From positions 62,001 through 126,000 of the forward strand of contig CAZBRD010000012.1 in assembly GCA_964494205.1 (NCBI GenBank): DNA of 64,000 nucleotides, written 5' to 3'. The notes below the pieces were generated by a model. The model was not told the DNA's origin and did no database searches. It saw nothing but the letters and a program-made list of their open reading frames with translations. The first letter of the stretch is position 1. Each line of letters begins with the position of its first letter. A program made the position numbers and the translations under genes. This document shows positions 1 to 7,932 of this stretch, in pieces. This DNA comes from JBBTCX01 sp964494205. GTDB taxonomy: Bacteria > Planctomycetota > Phycisphaerae > UBA1845.

Positions 1-653
1 GGTCGAAGATAAGGTGAGTTGGTACCAACTTCATTCGGAAACCCAGTGAGAAAAATGTTGGCTGCATAGCTCGTCCCGAAATTATCAAAGGACGATCGTT
101 CCGGATTGTTGATCCAATCTTCGCAGTGCGCGCCGCGGGGCGGGCCGTCATCCCCGGCGCACTTGAACAGGTCGAGATTCATTTTCGTGTCATTCTCTGC
201 CCCAATTCGATCCCAGGTAGGACGCAAGTTGTCCTTGAACCCACTTGGATAAAGAATGTCGTTCAGCGGTCTGGACGACGGGCCGAAACCTGCGCGTGTT
301 CCATATTTGCTGTTGAGGAACGCGTACTGCCCGCTACCGCCGCCGCTGGTGAAATCCTGCTTGCCGATGCCGCTCTTGCCGCCGTATTCATAGGCGCCGA
401 CGAATGTCGGGTTTTGCGGATCTTGGTTGAATTGCAACGGGTGGGCCGGGATGCCCCAGCCTTGCGGATCATCCGCAGCATACACGAGACTGCTCGACGC
501 GATGTTCTTGATATGCGCGATGCAGGCTGCCTTCTTGCCCTGTCGACGTGCAGCCTCCAAACTCGGCAGCAGAATCGCCAACAACAAGGCGATAATCGCG
601 ATGACGACCAGCAACTCAATCAACGTAAACGCGGATGTGCGTCGGTTGTTCAT
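1..653 (-). CDS. Prepilin-like secreted protein, C-terminus cut by window edge
   Basis: The start ATG at 653 is followed by MNNRRTSAFTLIELLVVIAI, a classic type IV prepilin / pseudopilin N-terminus: a short basic leader, then a hydrophobic helix with Glu five residues after the Phe. The frame stays open to base 1, so the C-terminus lies outside the window. A GGGAG Shine-Dalgarno lies about 8 nt upstream. The body (AADDPQGWGIPAH, NPTFVGAYEYGGKSGIG, CAGDDGPPRGAHCEDW) matches the next gene almost segment by segment, so the two are a tandem duplication. Such proteins are abundant in Planctomycetota and are processed by a prepilin peptidase for export; their individual functions are mostly unknown. 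The family call is secure, the role is not. Confidence 0.85.
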   Translation of the reverse strand, partial: MNNRRTSAFTLIELLVVIAIIALLLAILLPSLEAARRQGKKAACIAHIKNIASSSLVYAADDPQGWGIPAHPLQFNQDPQNPTFVGAYEYGGKSGIGKQDFTSGGGSGQYAFLNSKYGTRAGFGPSSRPLNDILYPSGFKDNLRPTWDRIGAENDTKMNLDLFKCAGDDGPPRGAHCEDWINNPERSSFDNFGTSYAANIFLTGFPNEVGTNSPYLR

Positions 654-943
654 TCCTACAGCTCCCTGTCTTAAGTCGCGCGGACGGCGCGTCCAATCCC
701 TGCGTTCCCCCAACTTTCGGCCCGTTACGGTCAGTCTCTATCCTAGCAACTCTCCCAAAGGCAACCCAGCCCTACCTTTATCAACACCGCCGGACCGTTC
801 CCGGCGGGCAAAAACGACTGAATTAAGGTCCCTTTGAGCGGATATGTGCCACCATCGGGCAAAGCTTGACCGCAGACCAGCGAATTCAGGATTCATCAGT
901 GGTTTTTGGAAACTCGTTAGCAGTTTCCCTTGAAAAAATGGCC
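654..943. other. Intergenic region between tandem prepilin-like genes
   Basis: No credible gene is seen. A GC-rich hairpin (CCGCCGG ... CCGGCGG) near 788-808 lacks an adjacent T-run on either strand, so it is not called a terminator. The promoter of the downstream prepilin-like gene probably lies here but no convincing box was found. Confidence 0.4.
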
Positions 944-2125
944 CTATTCCTGACCGTCGGGGGCAGCCACGCAATCCTCATAGGAAGGTCGACCAAAGCC
1001 GCCGTGCACGAGGCCAGTGTTCAGGGGGATTTGCGGTAATGTGTCCTTCTGCCAGCCATCGCCGCGCACGGTAATACAACCATAAAACGCGAAATCGCCT
1101 GGTGTGCCGTCATGGAACCTTGGCGGGTAGTCCGACAGGAACTCGGACCGGTAATGGCGGAAATAGCCCGGCGACGTGCGTTCCATGAGCACCAACTGGG
1201 TTTCGACGTGCGTGTCTACGAACGCACGGTTGAAGGTCCAATCCTTACCGTGCCAGCCGCCGATTGTCTTCGTCGGGCCCGGATCAATTCCCACCCAGGC
1301 GCCACAATCCACGTCGTCCTTGGCTGCCCATGCCCAGCGGCCAATGTTCTCCTCTAAGAGCAACGTTCTGGACGGAGTGGGCACGCGTGTCGCAGGTCGA
1401 AGGTAGGGCGAGTTGGTGTACATTTCCCCTGCGCCGACCGAGACCATGAAGATGTTGGCTGCGTAGCTGTTTCCGAAATGGTCGAACGAAGATCGCTCCG
1501 GGTTGTCGATCCACTCCTGACAATGACCGCCGCGCGGCGGACCGTCATCGCCGGGGCACTTGAACAGATCGAGATTCAACTTGGTATCACCTTCCGCGCC
1601 GATGCGCTCGAAGGTGGGAAGTAGATTATCCTTGAACCCGCCAGGATAGAGCAGTGTGTTCAGCGGACGCGTGGAAGGACCAAACCCGGCTTTGGTTCCG
1701 TATTTGCTCGTTAAGAACTCAAACGCACCGCTCGGCCCTGGAACGAAACCCGTTCGACCTACACCGCTCTTGCCCCCCCACTCATACGCGCCGACAAAGG
1801 TTGGATTCTTGGGGTCTTGGGTGAATTGCATCGGGTGGACCGGTATGACCCACCCCTGAGGATCGTCTGCCTCGTACGTCTTGCACGTCGTCGCGAGGTT
1901 CTTGAGATGACTTATGCACGCGGTCTTCTTGGCAGCTTTGCGTGCTGCTTCCAGCGAAGGCAGGAGAATGGCCAGCAAGAGCGCGATTATCGCGATAACA
2001 ACCAGCAACTCGATCAGTGTAAATGCAAGTCGCGTGGATGCACGAATCGCTGAACGAGCGCTGCTCGCGCCGATCTCTTGAGATCGCAAACGGGCATTTT
2101 CCAATGATCGATCAGGCATCGTCAT
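944..2125 (-). CDS. Prepilin-type N-terminal cleavage/methylation domain protein
   Basis: A 393-residue protein with a 32-residue basic N-region followed by LAFTLIELLVVIAIIALLLA, the prepilin peptidase and assembly motif. The large C-terminal part is the soluble domain typical of planctomycetal pseudopilin-like families, with a WTFNRAFVDTHVE stretch near residues 285-300. It is a paralogue of the partial gene downstream (shared VGAYEWGGKSGVG-type and CPGDDGPPRGGHCQEW-type blocks). ATG codons at 2125 and 2119 are both possible starts and no strong Shine-Dalgarno separates them. Export and surface localisation are inferred; the substrate or structure it forms is unknown. Confidence 0.85.
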   Translation of the reverse strand: MTMPDRSLENARLRSQEIGASSARSAIRASTRLAFTLIELLVVIAIIALLLAILLPSLEAARKAAKKTACISHLKNLATTCKTYEADDPQGWVIPVHPMQFTQDPKNPTFVGAYEWGGKSGVGRTGFVPGPSGAFEFLTSKYGTKAGFGPSTRPLNTLLYPGGFKDNLLPTFERIGAEGDTKLNLDLFKCPGDDGPPRGGHCQEWIDNPERSSFDHFGNSYAANIFMVSVGAGEMYTNSPYLRPATRVPTPSRTLLLEENIGRWAWAAKDDVDCGAWVGIDPGPTKTIGGWHGKDWTFNRAFVDTHVETQLVLMERTSPGYFRHYRSEFLSDYPPRFHDGTPGDFAFYGCITVRGDGWQKDTLPQIPLNTGLVHGGFGRPSYEDCVAAPDGQE

Positions 2126-2447
2126 GGAGTTTCGTGATTACTCACTTTTCGAGGGCAGATTCGCGAGCCAGGCAGGGAGGCCCACGCGACTTCGTCTGAA
2201 TGAAAATCGTATCAAATCACGCATGGCCGGTAAAGAATCGCACAGTAATCAACGATTCGCAGCCGTATTTTTCGCCCACAGAAATAAATGTCTCAAAGAT
2301 CTTCGTAATTGCTTCAGACGATTGAGAACTGGCAAGCGGCAGGAGGTCATGATTCTCATTTCGACTACTTGAATTTAGTGCGTTTTGACTTTTCAACCGC
2401 GTTCCTAGCCGCGCCATCGCCGGTTCCGGCACGTTTTTCGATTTTCC
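2126..2447. other. Intergenic region, no gene recognised
   Basis: This divergent space separates the minus-strand prepilin-like gene from the plus-strand small Cys protein. Short open frames on both strands lack ribosome binding sites and recognisable motifs, so none is called. The right part runs into the sigma-28-like promoter. Confidence 0.4.
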
Positions 2448-2474
2448 TCAACTTGCCAAAACATCCGCCGATAA
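2448..2474 (+). promoter_or_regulatory. Sigma-28 (FliA)-like promoter
   Basis: The -10 element GCCGATAA (2467-2474) is an exact match to the enterobacterial FliA consensus. TCAACTTG (2448-2455), exactly 11 nt upstream, matches the -35 consensus TAAAGTTT at five of eight positions. It lies about 115 nt before the small Cys protein, and a FliA-type sigma factor is encoded in this window. Consensus use in this phylum is inferred. Confidence 0.5.
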
Positions 2475-2590
2475 CCATGGCAGAAGATGTCGTCCGAGAA
2501 CGTCGGATACGTTCGCGGGGGCGAAGCCGGGAATACCGGAACGTCCGATAGACTTCGAAATAAGACCCCAAAATCAGGAGAGAACCAGAA

Positions 2591-2884
2591 ATGACCAGCT
2601 ACACCAATTCGAACACCTTCGCCGGCGCCACCACCACGCAGACCGCGGGCAACTGCTGCACGATTCCGTTCGACTGCATCAATGAGCCCGGTTGCTACGT
2701 CTGCAATTGGAGCGGCCACCTCGTCCGCGTTCCGCAGGACGGCGTCGCCCCCGGTCGTTCGCCGCTGCTCAACATCTGCGGTCGCGAGCCACTCACCGTC
2801 ACCAAGCTTTGCAACGATCCGTATGTCCCGGTGACCAAGGCCCGCTTGCTGGCTGCCAACTTCAACGTTTTCGTGAACTTCTAA
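2591..2884 (+). CDS. Small Cys-containing protein (CYVC-WSGHLVRV family)
   Basis: A 97-residue protein with a strong Shine-Dalgarno (AGGAGAG, 8 nt before the ATG). The core is PGCYVCNWSGHLVRV (residues 34-48) followed by LTVTKLCNDPYVPVTKARLLAANFNVFVNF. Cysteines are at about 22, 23, 29, 35 and 38; the CxxC pair could bind metal or form a disulfide. No signal peptide or membrane segment is seen. A paralogue with the same core lies at 42838-43137. A sigma-28-like promoter lies upstream and tandem hairpins downstream, so it looks like a complete monocistronic gene. I do not recognise a named family and assign no function. Confidence 0.8.
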   Translation: MTSYTNSNTFAGATTTQTAGNCCTIPFDCINEPGCYVCNWSGHLVRVPQDGVAPGRSPLLNICGREPLTVTKLCNDPYVPVTKARLLAANFNVFVNF

Positions 2885-2893
2885 GAATGGAGT

Positions 2894-2926
2894 GTCTGAA
2901 GGCCGGCAGGATGTAAGCCTTCAGAC
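2894..2926 (+). other. 3' UTR hairpin
   Basis: GTCTGAAGGC (2894-2903) pairs perfectly with GCCTTCAGAC (2917-2926) across a 13-nt loop, 10 nt after the stop of the small Cys protein and just before its terminator. It may protect the 3' end. Confidence 0.55.
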
Positions 2927-2944
2927 GCGAATGGATTCGCAAGT

Positions 2945-2979
2945 GGGCGGGATTTCAAATCCCGCCCGCGTTATTTTTT
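2945..2979 (+). terminator. Rho-independent terminator
   Basis: GGGCGGGATTT and AAATCCCGCCC form a near-continuous GC-rich stem (2945-2967) followed by GCGTTATTTTTT. It ends the small Cys protein transcript and insulates it from the convergent RND genes. Confidence 0.85.
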
Positions 2980-2995
2980 ACGCACAAGCTGAAGC

Positions 2996-5900
2996 CTAAC
3001 CCGTAATCGTTTCCATCACTCGTTCTGTCGACGGCCCCGGTTTTCTTTCAGAGCTTCGCTCTTCCATTTCACCGACCATGCTGACGCGCTCCGGCTTGAA
3101 ATAGTCCCGAATCTCCAGCACCGAGCACATCACGCACGGCACCAGCACGAACGTACCCAGCGTCGAAACAATCATGCCGCCGAGGATGACTGCAGCTAGT
3201 CCGCGATAAAGCTCGCTGCCGGAGCCCGGCATGAGAGCGAGGGGCAGCAACCCGAACACGCTGGTCAAACTCGTCATGCACACCGGTCGAACACGGACGC
3301 GGACAGCCTCGCGGATCGAATCGCGAATCGGCATGTTGTGCTCGCGCAGATACACCAGCGATTGCTCGACGAGCAGAATCGCGTTCTTCACTACGAGTCC
3401 GACGAGCATGATGAACCCGAGGAACGTAAGCACGTCGAGCTGCTGCACCGGCTGATGCGTGCTCATCATGGTGCCCCAGTGCGCAAGCGACAAACCGAAA
3501 AACCCGCCGAATATCGCGAGCGGTACGCTGAACATGATCACAAACGGATAGACCCAGCTCTCGTACAGCGCGCACATCAGGAGGTACACGATGATGACAG
3601 AGAGGAAAAAACGACCGCTGATGATGTTCGTGAGACTTTCGGTAGTCCAACCTTTCCAAGCGCCCACCAGAGAGTTTCGTGCAGCAACGAGCTTATCCGC
3701 GTTGCCGGTCAGCGACACGAGAACACTGGCGTCGATGGCGCCATTGGCACGCAGTTGCGGTTCGATCTCGTCCTTGATCTGGCGAATGACGGCCTCCAGC
3801 GCCATCGATTCCGGCGGTTTGATCTCCAGAGTCACTGCGCGCTGGCGCTCGATGTGGTTGATCTGTTCCAGCGACGTAGTGCCAACCAGTGACACCGCCG
3901 CAGAAAGCGGTACCACGCGTCCCGCGGGCGAATAAATCGGCAACTGAGCGATCTCCTGCGTGGGGCGATCCTTCTGGTCTTTCATGAACAATGAAATGTC
4001 GATCGTATCGCCGCCCTTTTGCCGAAAATCGCCGACGAACGCACCGTCCACACAGGCTTCAACGATCAACCCGACATCCGTCACGTCGAGGCCCAAGTCC
4101 GCCGCCCTCTCCCGGTCAATTAGGATGCGAGTCTCAGGTCGCCCGAGCGCAAAATTCCCGGGGATCGCGCGCGGATAACCGGAGAATCGCTTCATGCACT
4201 CGCCCTGCATGGCCAACGCCGCGGCGGTCACCTTCTCCAGATCATCACCGCGAATCTGAATCTCAGCGGTATTGCCGCCGCCGAAGGAGAAGAGCTGCGT
4301 CTGTTGGAAAAAAGAAAACGTTCCGGGAATGAGTTGGCCTGCGGTCTCCAGCAACCGCACCAGCGGCTCAACACTCGCCGGGTCTCTGCTTGAGCAGCCC
4401 ATGAAACATCCGCCGTCGAATGAGACGAAAAAGAAGTTGTCGATGAGCGGCGGTGGCGTGAGCCATTCGCGCTTCGCGCGACTGCGCTCTAGTGACGAAA
4501 GTTTCTTGTTGTTTAGTTCCTGAATCGCGTTTGCGGCGAGTTTCGCCTCGACTTGCTCGATCCATTTTCGATCAAGTTGTTTGTGCTCCGGCGAGCCTGG
4601 CTCGGCTTCCCAGTACGGCGCGACTACTTTCTCAATAATATTTCCCATGCGGCCGAACTCGTCGAGGCTGTAGCCGGGCGGAGTAATCAGGAAACCAAAT
4701 ACGAGATTTCGATTTCCAGCGGGAAGGTAGGTCGCATCGGGCACCAGCAATCGTGCCATTGCGAGCGAACCGAAAGTCATCCCCAGAATCACGAGAGCGC
4801 GTCCCATGCGCGTGCCATTGATACGATCCACCAGCGAAGCAATGAGCCCCGCAAACCACATCACGATGTCTTTCCGCTCGCCTTGCGTTGTCGCATTTTT
4901 CTTTGTGAGTGGCTGGTCTTCGGTTGGAAACTTGAACTTGGCCTTGTCGCGCCCGAGCAATCGCACCGCCAGCGGCGGGACCACCGTCACAGCCACGATC
5001 ATCGACAAGCCAACGGCTGCAACCTCGGCGATGCTGATATCACGGAACAGCTGCCCCGCTTCTTCCTGGATGAAGATGACAGGCAGGAACACAGCCATCG
5101 TGGTCAGCGTGCTGGCCAACACAGCGCCCCAGACTTCGCGCGTGCCGTCCAGAACTGATGTGCGCGCGTCCTTTCCCATTTGCCGATGGCGGAAGATGTT
5201 TTCAAGCACGACATAAGCACTATCGACAACGTCACCCACCGCGAACGCGATGCCCGCCAGCGAGATGACATTCAGCGTTCGGCCCAGCGCGACGATAATC
5301 AGAAAAGTGCCAATGACTGACACCGGAATCGACAAAGCCAGCACAGCCGTGGCGCGCCAGCTCCGCAGGAACACCAGCAGCAATCCCAACACCAGAGCAC
5401 TGCCGAACGTGATGTTTGATCGCACCATCTCGATCGCCTGGCGGATGTAGACCGTCTCGTCATACACCTGCACAAGTTCGACGTGCATGCCGCGCGCCTT
5501 CAGCACGTCTTCGTTGACGCGGGCGATGGCTACCTTCAGGTTGTCCATTACGGTTACGACGTTCGCGCCAACCTCGCGCCGAACGGGAAATGCCAGCACG
5601 TATTGGCCTTTGCTGCGAACGAACCCTTCCGGGTCTTTGAAGCTTAGCTCTACCTCAGCCACATCGCGCACATAAACCGGCCCGCCCGAAGTGTAGGCGA
5701 CCACAGTACTGAGAATGTCCTGCTCGTTTTCGTATTGGCCGACCGTGCGAATGGCGTAGTCGCGCTTTCCCTGCCAGCGCGTGCCTGCTGAGATGTTCTC
5801 ATTCTGTCGCCGGAGCGCGTCGCGCACCTGACTCAGCGTCAGCCCGCGCGAGGCAAGCTTCCCCGCGTCGACGCGCACCTGCATTTCGCGTTCGAGTCCG

Positions 5901-6448
5901 CCGTAAATGTCCGTCGAAGCCACACCATCCACGCGGTCGAGGTAGGGCTGCACGAAGTCCTCAACAAAGTCGCGCAGCTTGCGGATTTCCTGATCGTTGG
6001 GGTCTTTGGTATCGGAAAACAGAATGAGCCACGCCATCGGGTTGTCGACCGACGCGTCGGCGGCTGCCACTGTCGGCTCATCCACTTCGATCGGATAACC
6101 AGTGACCTGACGGAGCTTGTCGCTCACGTCGCGGAGTGCTTCGTTCTTGTCCATGCCCGGACTGAATTCGAGCACGACCTTGGCCGCATTGTCGCGCGAC
6201 TCGCTGGTCATCTTCTGCAGCGACTTCACGCTGCGCAGAAACTCTTCCTGCCGGTCTACGATCTCGCGCTCAATCTCCTGCGGATTCGCACCGGCCCAGC
6301 GTGTGGAGACAGTGATGATCGGTGTATCTACGTTCGGCGTGAGTTGGACTGGGATCGCAAGCAGCGACAACAGGCCGAACATGACCACGAGAATCACGCC
6401 GACCGAGACGGTCACAGGATGATCGAGACAGTAGCGGATGAAATTCAT
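2996..6448 (-). CDS. RND efflux transporter permease (AcrB/MexB-like)
   Basis: The 1150 residues begin MNFIRYCLDHPVTVSVGVIL, the usual first transmembrane helix of RND pumps, and show the duplicated 1+5 / 1+5 helix plan with two large periplasmic loops. The FLRSWRATAVLALSIPVSVI and VGLVVKNAILLVEQSL blocks mark the two halves. It would expel a hydrophobic compound or lipid using the proton gradient, with the adaptor encoded immediately upstream. In TM4 the usual DD pair reads GDVVDSAYV, keeping one Asp; the TM10 Lys is present. It is longer than AcrB mainly through periplasmic-domain insertions and a charged C-tail. No outer-membrane channel gene is adjacent. Substrate cannot be told. Confidence 0.93.
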   Translation of the reverse strand: MNFIRYCLDHPVTVSVGVILVVMFGLLSLLAIPVQLTPNVDTPIITVSTRWAGANPQEIEREIVDRQEEFLRSVKSLQKMTSESRDNAAKVVLEFSPGMDKNEALRDVSDKLRQVTGYPIEVDEPTVAAADASVDNPMAWLILFSDTKDPNDQEIRKLRDFVEDFVQPYLDRVDGVASTDIYGGLEREMQVRVDAGKLASRGLTLSQVRDALRRQNENISAGTRWQGKRDYAIRTVGQYENEQDILSTVVAYTSGGPVYVRDVAEVELSFKDPEGFVRSKGQYVLAFPVRREVGANVVTVMDNLKVAIARVNEDVLKARGMHVELVQVYDETVYIRQAIEMVRSNITFGSALVLGLLLVFLRSWRATAVLALSIPVSVIGTFLIIVALGRTLNVISLAGIAFAVGDVVDSAYVVLENIFRHRQMGKDARTSVLDGTREVWGAVLASTLTTMAVFLPVIFIQEEAGQLFRDISIAEVAAVGLSMIVAVTVVPPLAVRLLGRDKAKFKFPTEDQPLTKKNATTQGERKDIVMWFAGLIASLVDRINGTRMGRALVILGMTFGSLAMARLLVPDATYLPAGNRNLVFGFLITPPGYSLDEFGRMGNIIEKVVAPYWEAEPGSPEHKQLDRKWIEQVEAKLAANAIQELNNKKLSSLERSRAKREWLTPPPLIDNFFFVSFDGGCFMGCSSRDPASVEPLVRLLETAGQLIPGTFSFFQQTQLFSFGGGNTAEIQIRGDDLEKVTAAALAMQGECMKRFSGYPRAIPGNFALGRPETRILIDRERAADLGLDVTDVGLIVEACVDGAFVGDFRQKGGDTIDISLFMKDQKDRPTQEIAQLPIYSPAGRVVPLSAAVSLVGTTSLEQINHIERQRAVTLEIKPPESMALEAVIRQIKDEIEPQLRANGAIDASVLVSLTGNADKLVAARNSLVGAWKGWTTESLTNIISGRFFLSVIIVYLLMCALYESWVYPFVIMFSVPLAIFGGFFGLSLAHWGTMMSTHQPVQQLDVLTFLGFIMLVGLVVKNAILLVEQSLVYLREHNMPIRDSIREAVRVRVRPVCMTSLTSVFGLLPLALMPGSGSELYRGLAAVILGGMIVSTLGTFVLVPCVMCSVLEIRDYFKPERVSMVGEMEERSSERKPGPSTERVMETITG

Positions 6449-6494
6449 GAAATCAGGTCACCAGTGCCTGCATACTCAAGTAAGGAAAAACAAA

Positions 6495-7799
6495 TTAAGG
6501 CGAGTTTGATTCGGCTGTACGTGTCACACCAGTGCTGCTCGTATCGGCCTTTGTGTTCGACACCATTGGACTGGCGATCACAGGTGTGGGCCCGAAGAGT
6601 CGCTCGTTCGCGCGGCAAACTGCACTATCGCCGCCGTTGAGACCTGCCCCGCTGATCTCGATTTCGTTTCCCAGTTCCAGACCAGTCGTCACCGATACGG
6701 GCATCGCAGTGCTGGCGCCTTTGTCATCCGTTCGAATCACGAACACCTGCGCCCCAAACGCACCCATCGTCACGGCGTCTTTGTGGACCATCAGACGCTT
6801 GCCGCTCGGGCCGTTCGGTACGTGTGCCCAAACGAACATGCCGGGCAACAGTTTGTGCTCGGCGTTCTTCAATTCAATTTCGATGGGGAACGTGCGAGCA
6901 CCCGCACTTGCTTGGGGGATCACGCGTTTGATCGGTGCCGCGAAACGCGAATGCATTGCTTCGACCTCGATGGAGGCTGGTGCATCAGGCTTGGCAAAAG
7001 AGATCGCACTCTCGGGTACGTCAGCACGAACGCGAACCGTCTCGATGCCGACCATCACAACGACCGCCCCGCCCTCCTCGATCCACTCACCAACTTCACT
7101 GCGCTTATCAACGATGAACCCATCAAACGGCGCGCGAACTTCCGTCTTTTCGAAACCATGCTTGAGGCGCGCGACGGTCGCTTCCTGACCGGCGACGTCA
7201 GCCCGTGCTTGTGAGATCACCTCGGCCCGCGTTCCGTTCTCTGCCAATTCGAGCGAAGCCTTTGCCTGTTCGAGTCGCCGCCTCGATGCCGTGTATTCCA
7301 TTTCGGTGTTGTGGCGTTCGGTGGGGTTCCCCATGTTGCGCTCAAACAGGTCCTGCATGCGCTTGTATTCGAATTCCCAGCGGTCGTACCAGGCTTGTGC
7401 TTCCTGCAACGACGCCTTCAACCGTCGCAATTCTTCAGGCCGAGTCCCGTTCTCGTATTCTTTCAACTTCTGTCGCAGATTCTCCAGCTGCGCTTCGGCG
7501 CCAGTGAGCCAGAACTTGGCCACCGTGCCGTCGAGTTTGCAAATGACGTCACCCTTTTTCAGAAAATCACCGGCTTCGGCATCAAATAATGTGATAGGAC
7601 CCGCAACTTCGGACGCGATCACCGAATGCTTATCTGGCAGCACGGTACCCACGAGCTTGATGGTGGCTGGGACGTCGCGCTCGGTGATCGGGCACGAACT
7701 TACCGGCGTGGGCCCGAAGCCCTGAGCGGAAACCAAGCGTGCGTAGGCAAGGAAAAGAACGGCGGTAGTAATTTCTTTGATTCTATAGGTTCGCGGCAC
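6495..7799 (-). CDS. RND periplasmic adaptor (membrane fusion protein)
   Basis: A 434-residue exported protein: a hydrophobic signal (TTAVLFLAYARLVSAQ) is followed by a split lipoyl/barrel-sandwich domain (AEAGDFLKKGDVICKLDG, later VRAPFDGFIVDKRSEVGEW) flanking a long alpha-helical hairpin (about residues 75-185), then a beta-barrel and a membrane-proximal domain (LLPGMFVWAHVP). This order is that of HlyD/AcrA-type adaptors linking an inner-membrane pump to an outer-membrane exit duct. It lies 46 nt upstream of the RND permease on the same strand, so the two form an operon. The promoter at 7844-7872 probably drives both. Confidence 0.92.
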   Translation of the reverse strand: MPRTYRIKEITTAVLFLAYARLVSAQGFGPTPVSSCPITERDVPATIKLVGTVLPDKHSVIASEVAGPITLFDAEAGDFLKKGDVICKLDGTVAKFWLTGAEAQLENLRQKLKEYENGTRPEELRRLKASLQEAQAWYDRWEFEYKRMQDLFERNMGNPTERHNTEMEYTASRRRLEQAKASLELAENGTRAEVISQARADVAGQEATVARLKHGFEKTEVRAPFDGFIVDKRSEVGEWIEEGGAVVVMVGIETVRVRADVPESAISFAKPDAPASIEVEAMHSRFAAPIKRVIPQASAGARTFPIEIELKNAEHKLLPGMFVWAHVPNGPSGKRLMVHKDAVTMGAFGAQVFVIRTDDKGASTAMPVSVTTGLELGNEIEISGAGLNGGDSAVCRANERLFGPTPVIASPMVSNTKADTSSTGVTRTAESNSP

Positions 7800-7822
7800 A
7801 ATTCACTCCGACTGGCAATTAC

Positions 7823-7844
7823 TTACCCCATTGTTTCGGGGTAA
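7823..7844. promoter_or_regulatory. Inverted repeat at the RND operon start site
   Basis: TTACCCC (7823-7829) and GGGGTAA (7838-7844) form a perfect 7-bp inverted repeat with an 8-nt spacer, overlapping the expected transcription start of the RND operon. It could be an operator or a leader hairpin. Confidence 0.4.
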
Positions 7845-7872
7845 TTCTACCCGCCGGGTATACATGCAACAA
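7844..7872 (-). promoter_or_regulatory. Sigma-70-like promoter with spacer palindrome (RND operon)
   Basis: On the minus strand TTGTTG (7872-7867) and TAGAAT (7849-7844) are separated by exactly 17 nt. A 6-1-6 palindrome, TACCCGGCGGGTA (7848-7860), sits in the spacer and touches the -10, a position used by repressors and MerR-type activators. No regulator gene is adjacent. Confidence 0.45.
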
Positions 7873-7932
7873 ATCACGCGCGCGTCAGATCGGCGCTTTG
7901 AGCAGCACGAGCCTTTATATGATGAAGTGTGG

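Noticed and set aside
788..813. GC-rich hairpin between the prepilin-like genes as a terminator
   Set aside because: The stem is not followed by a T-run on either strand.
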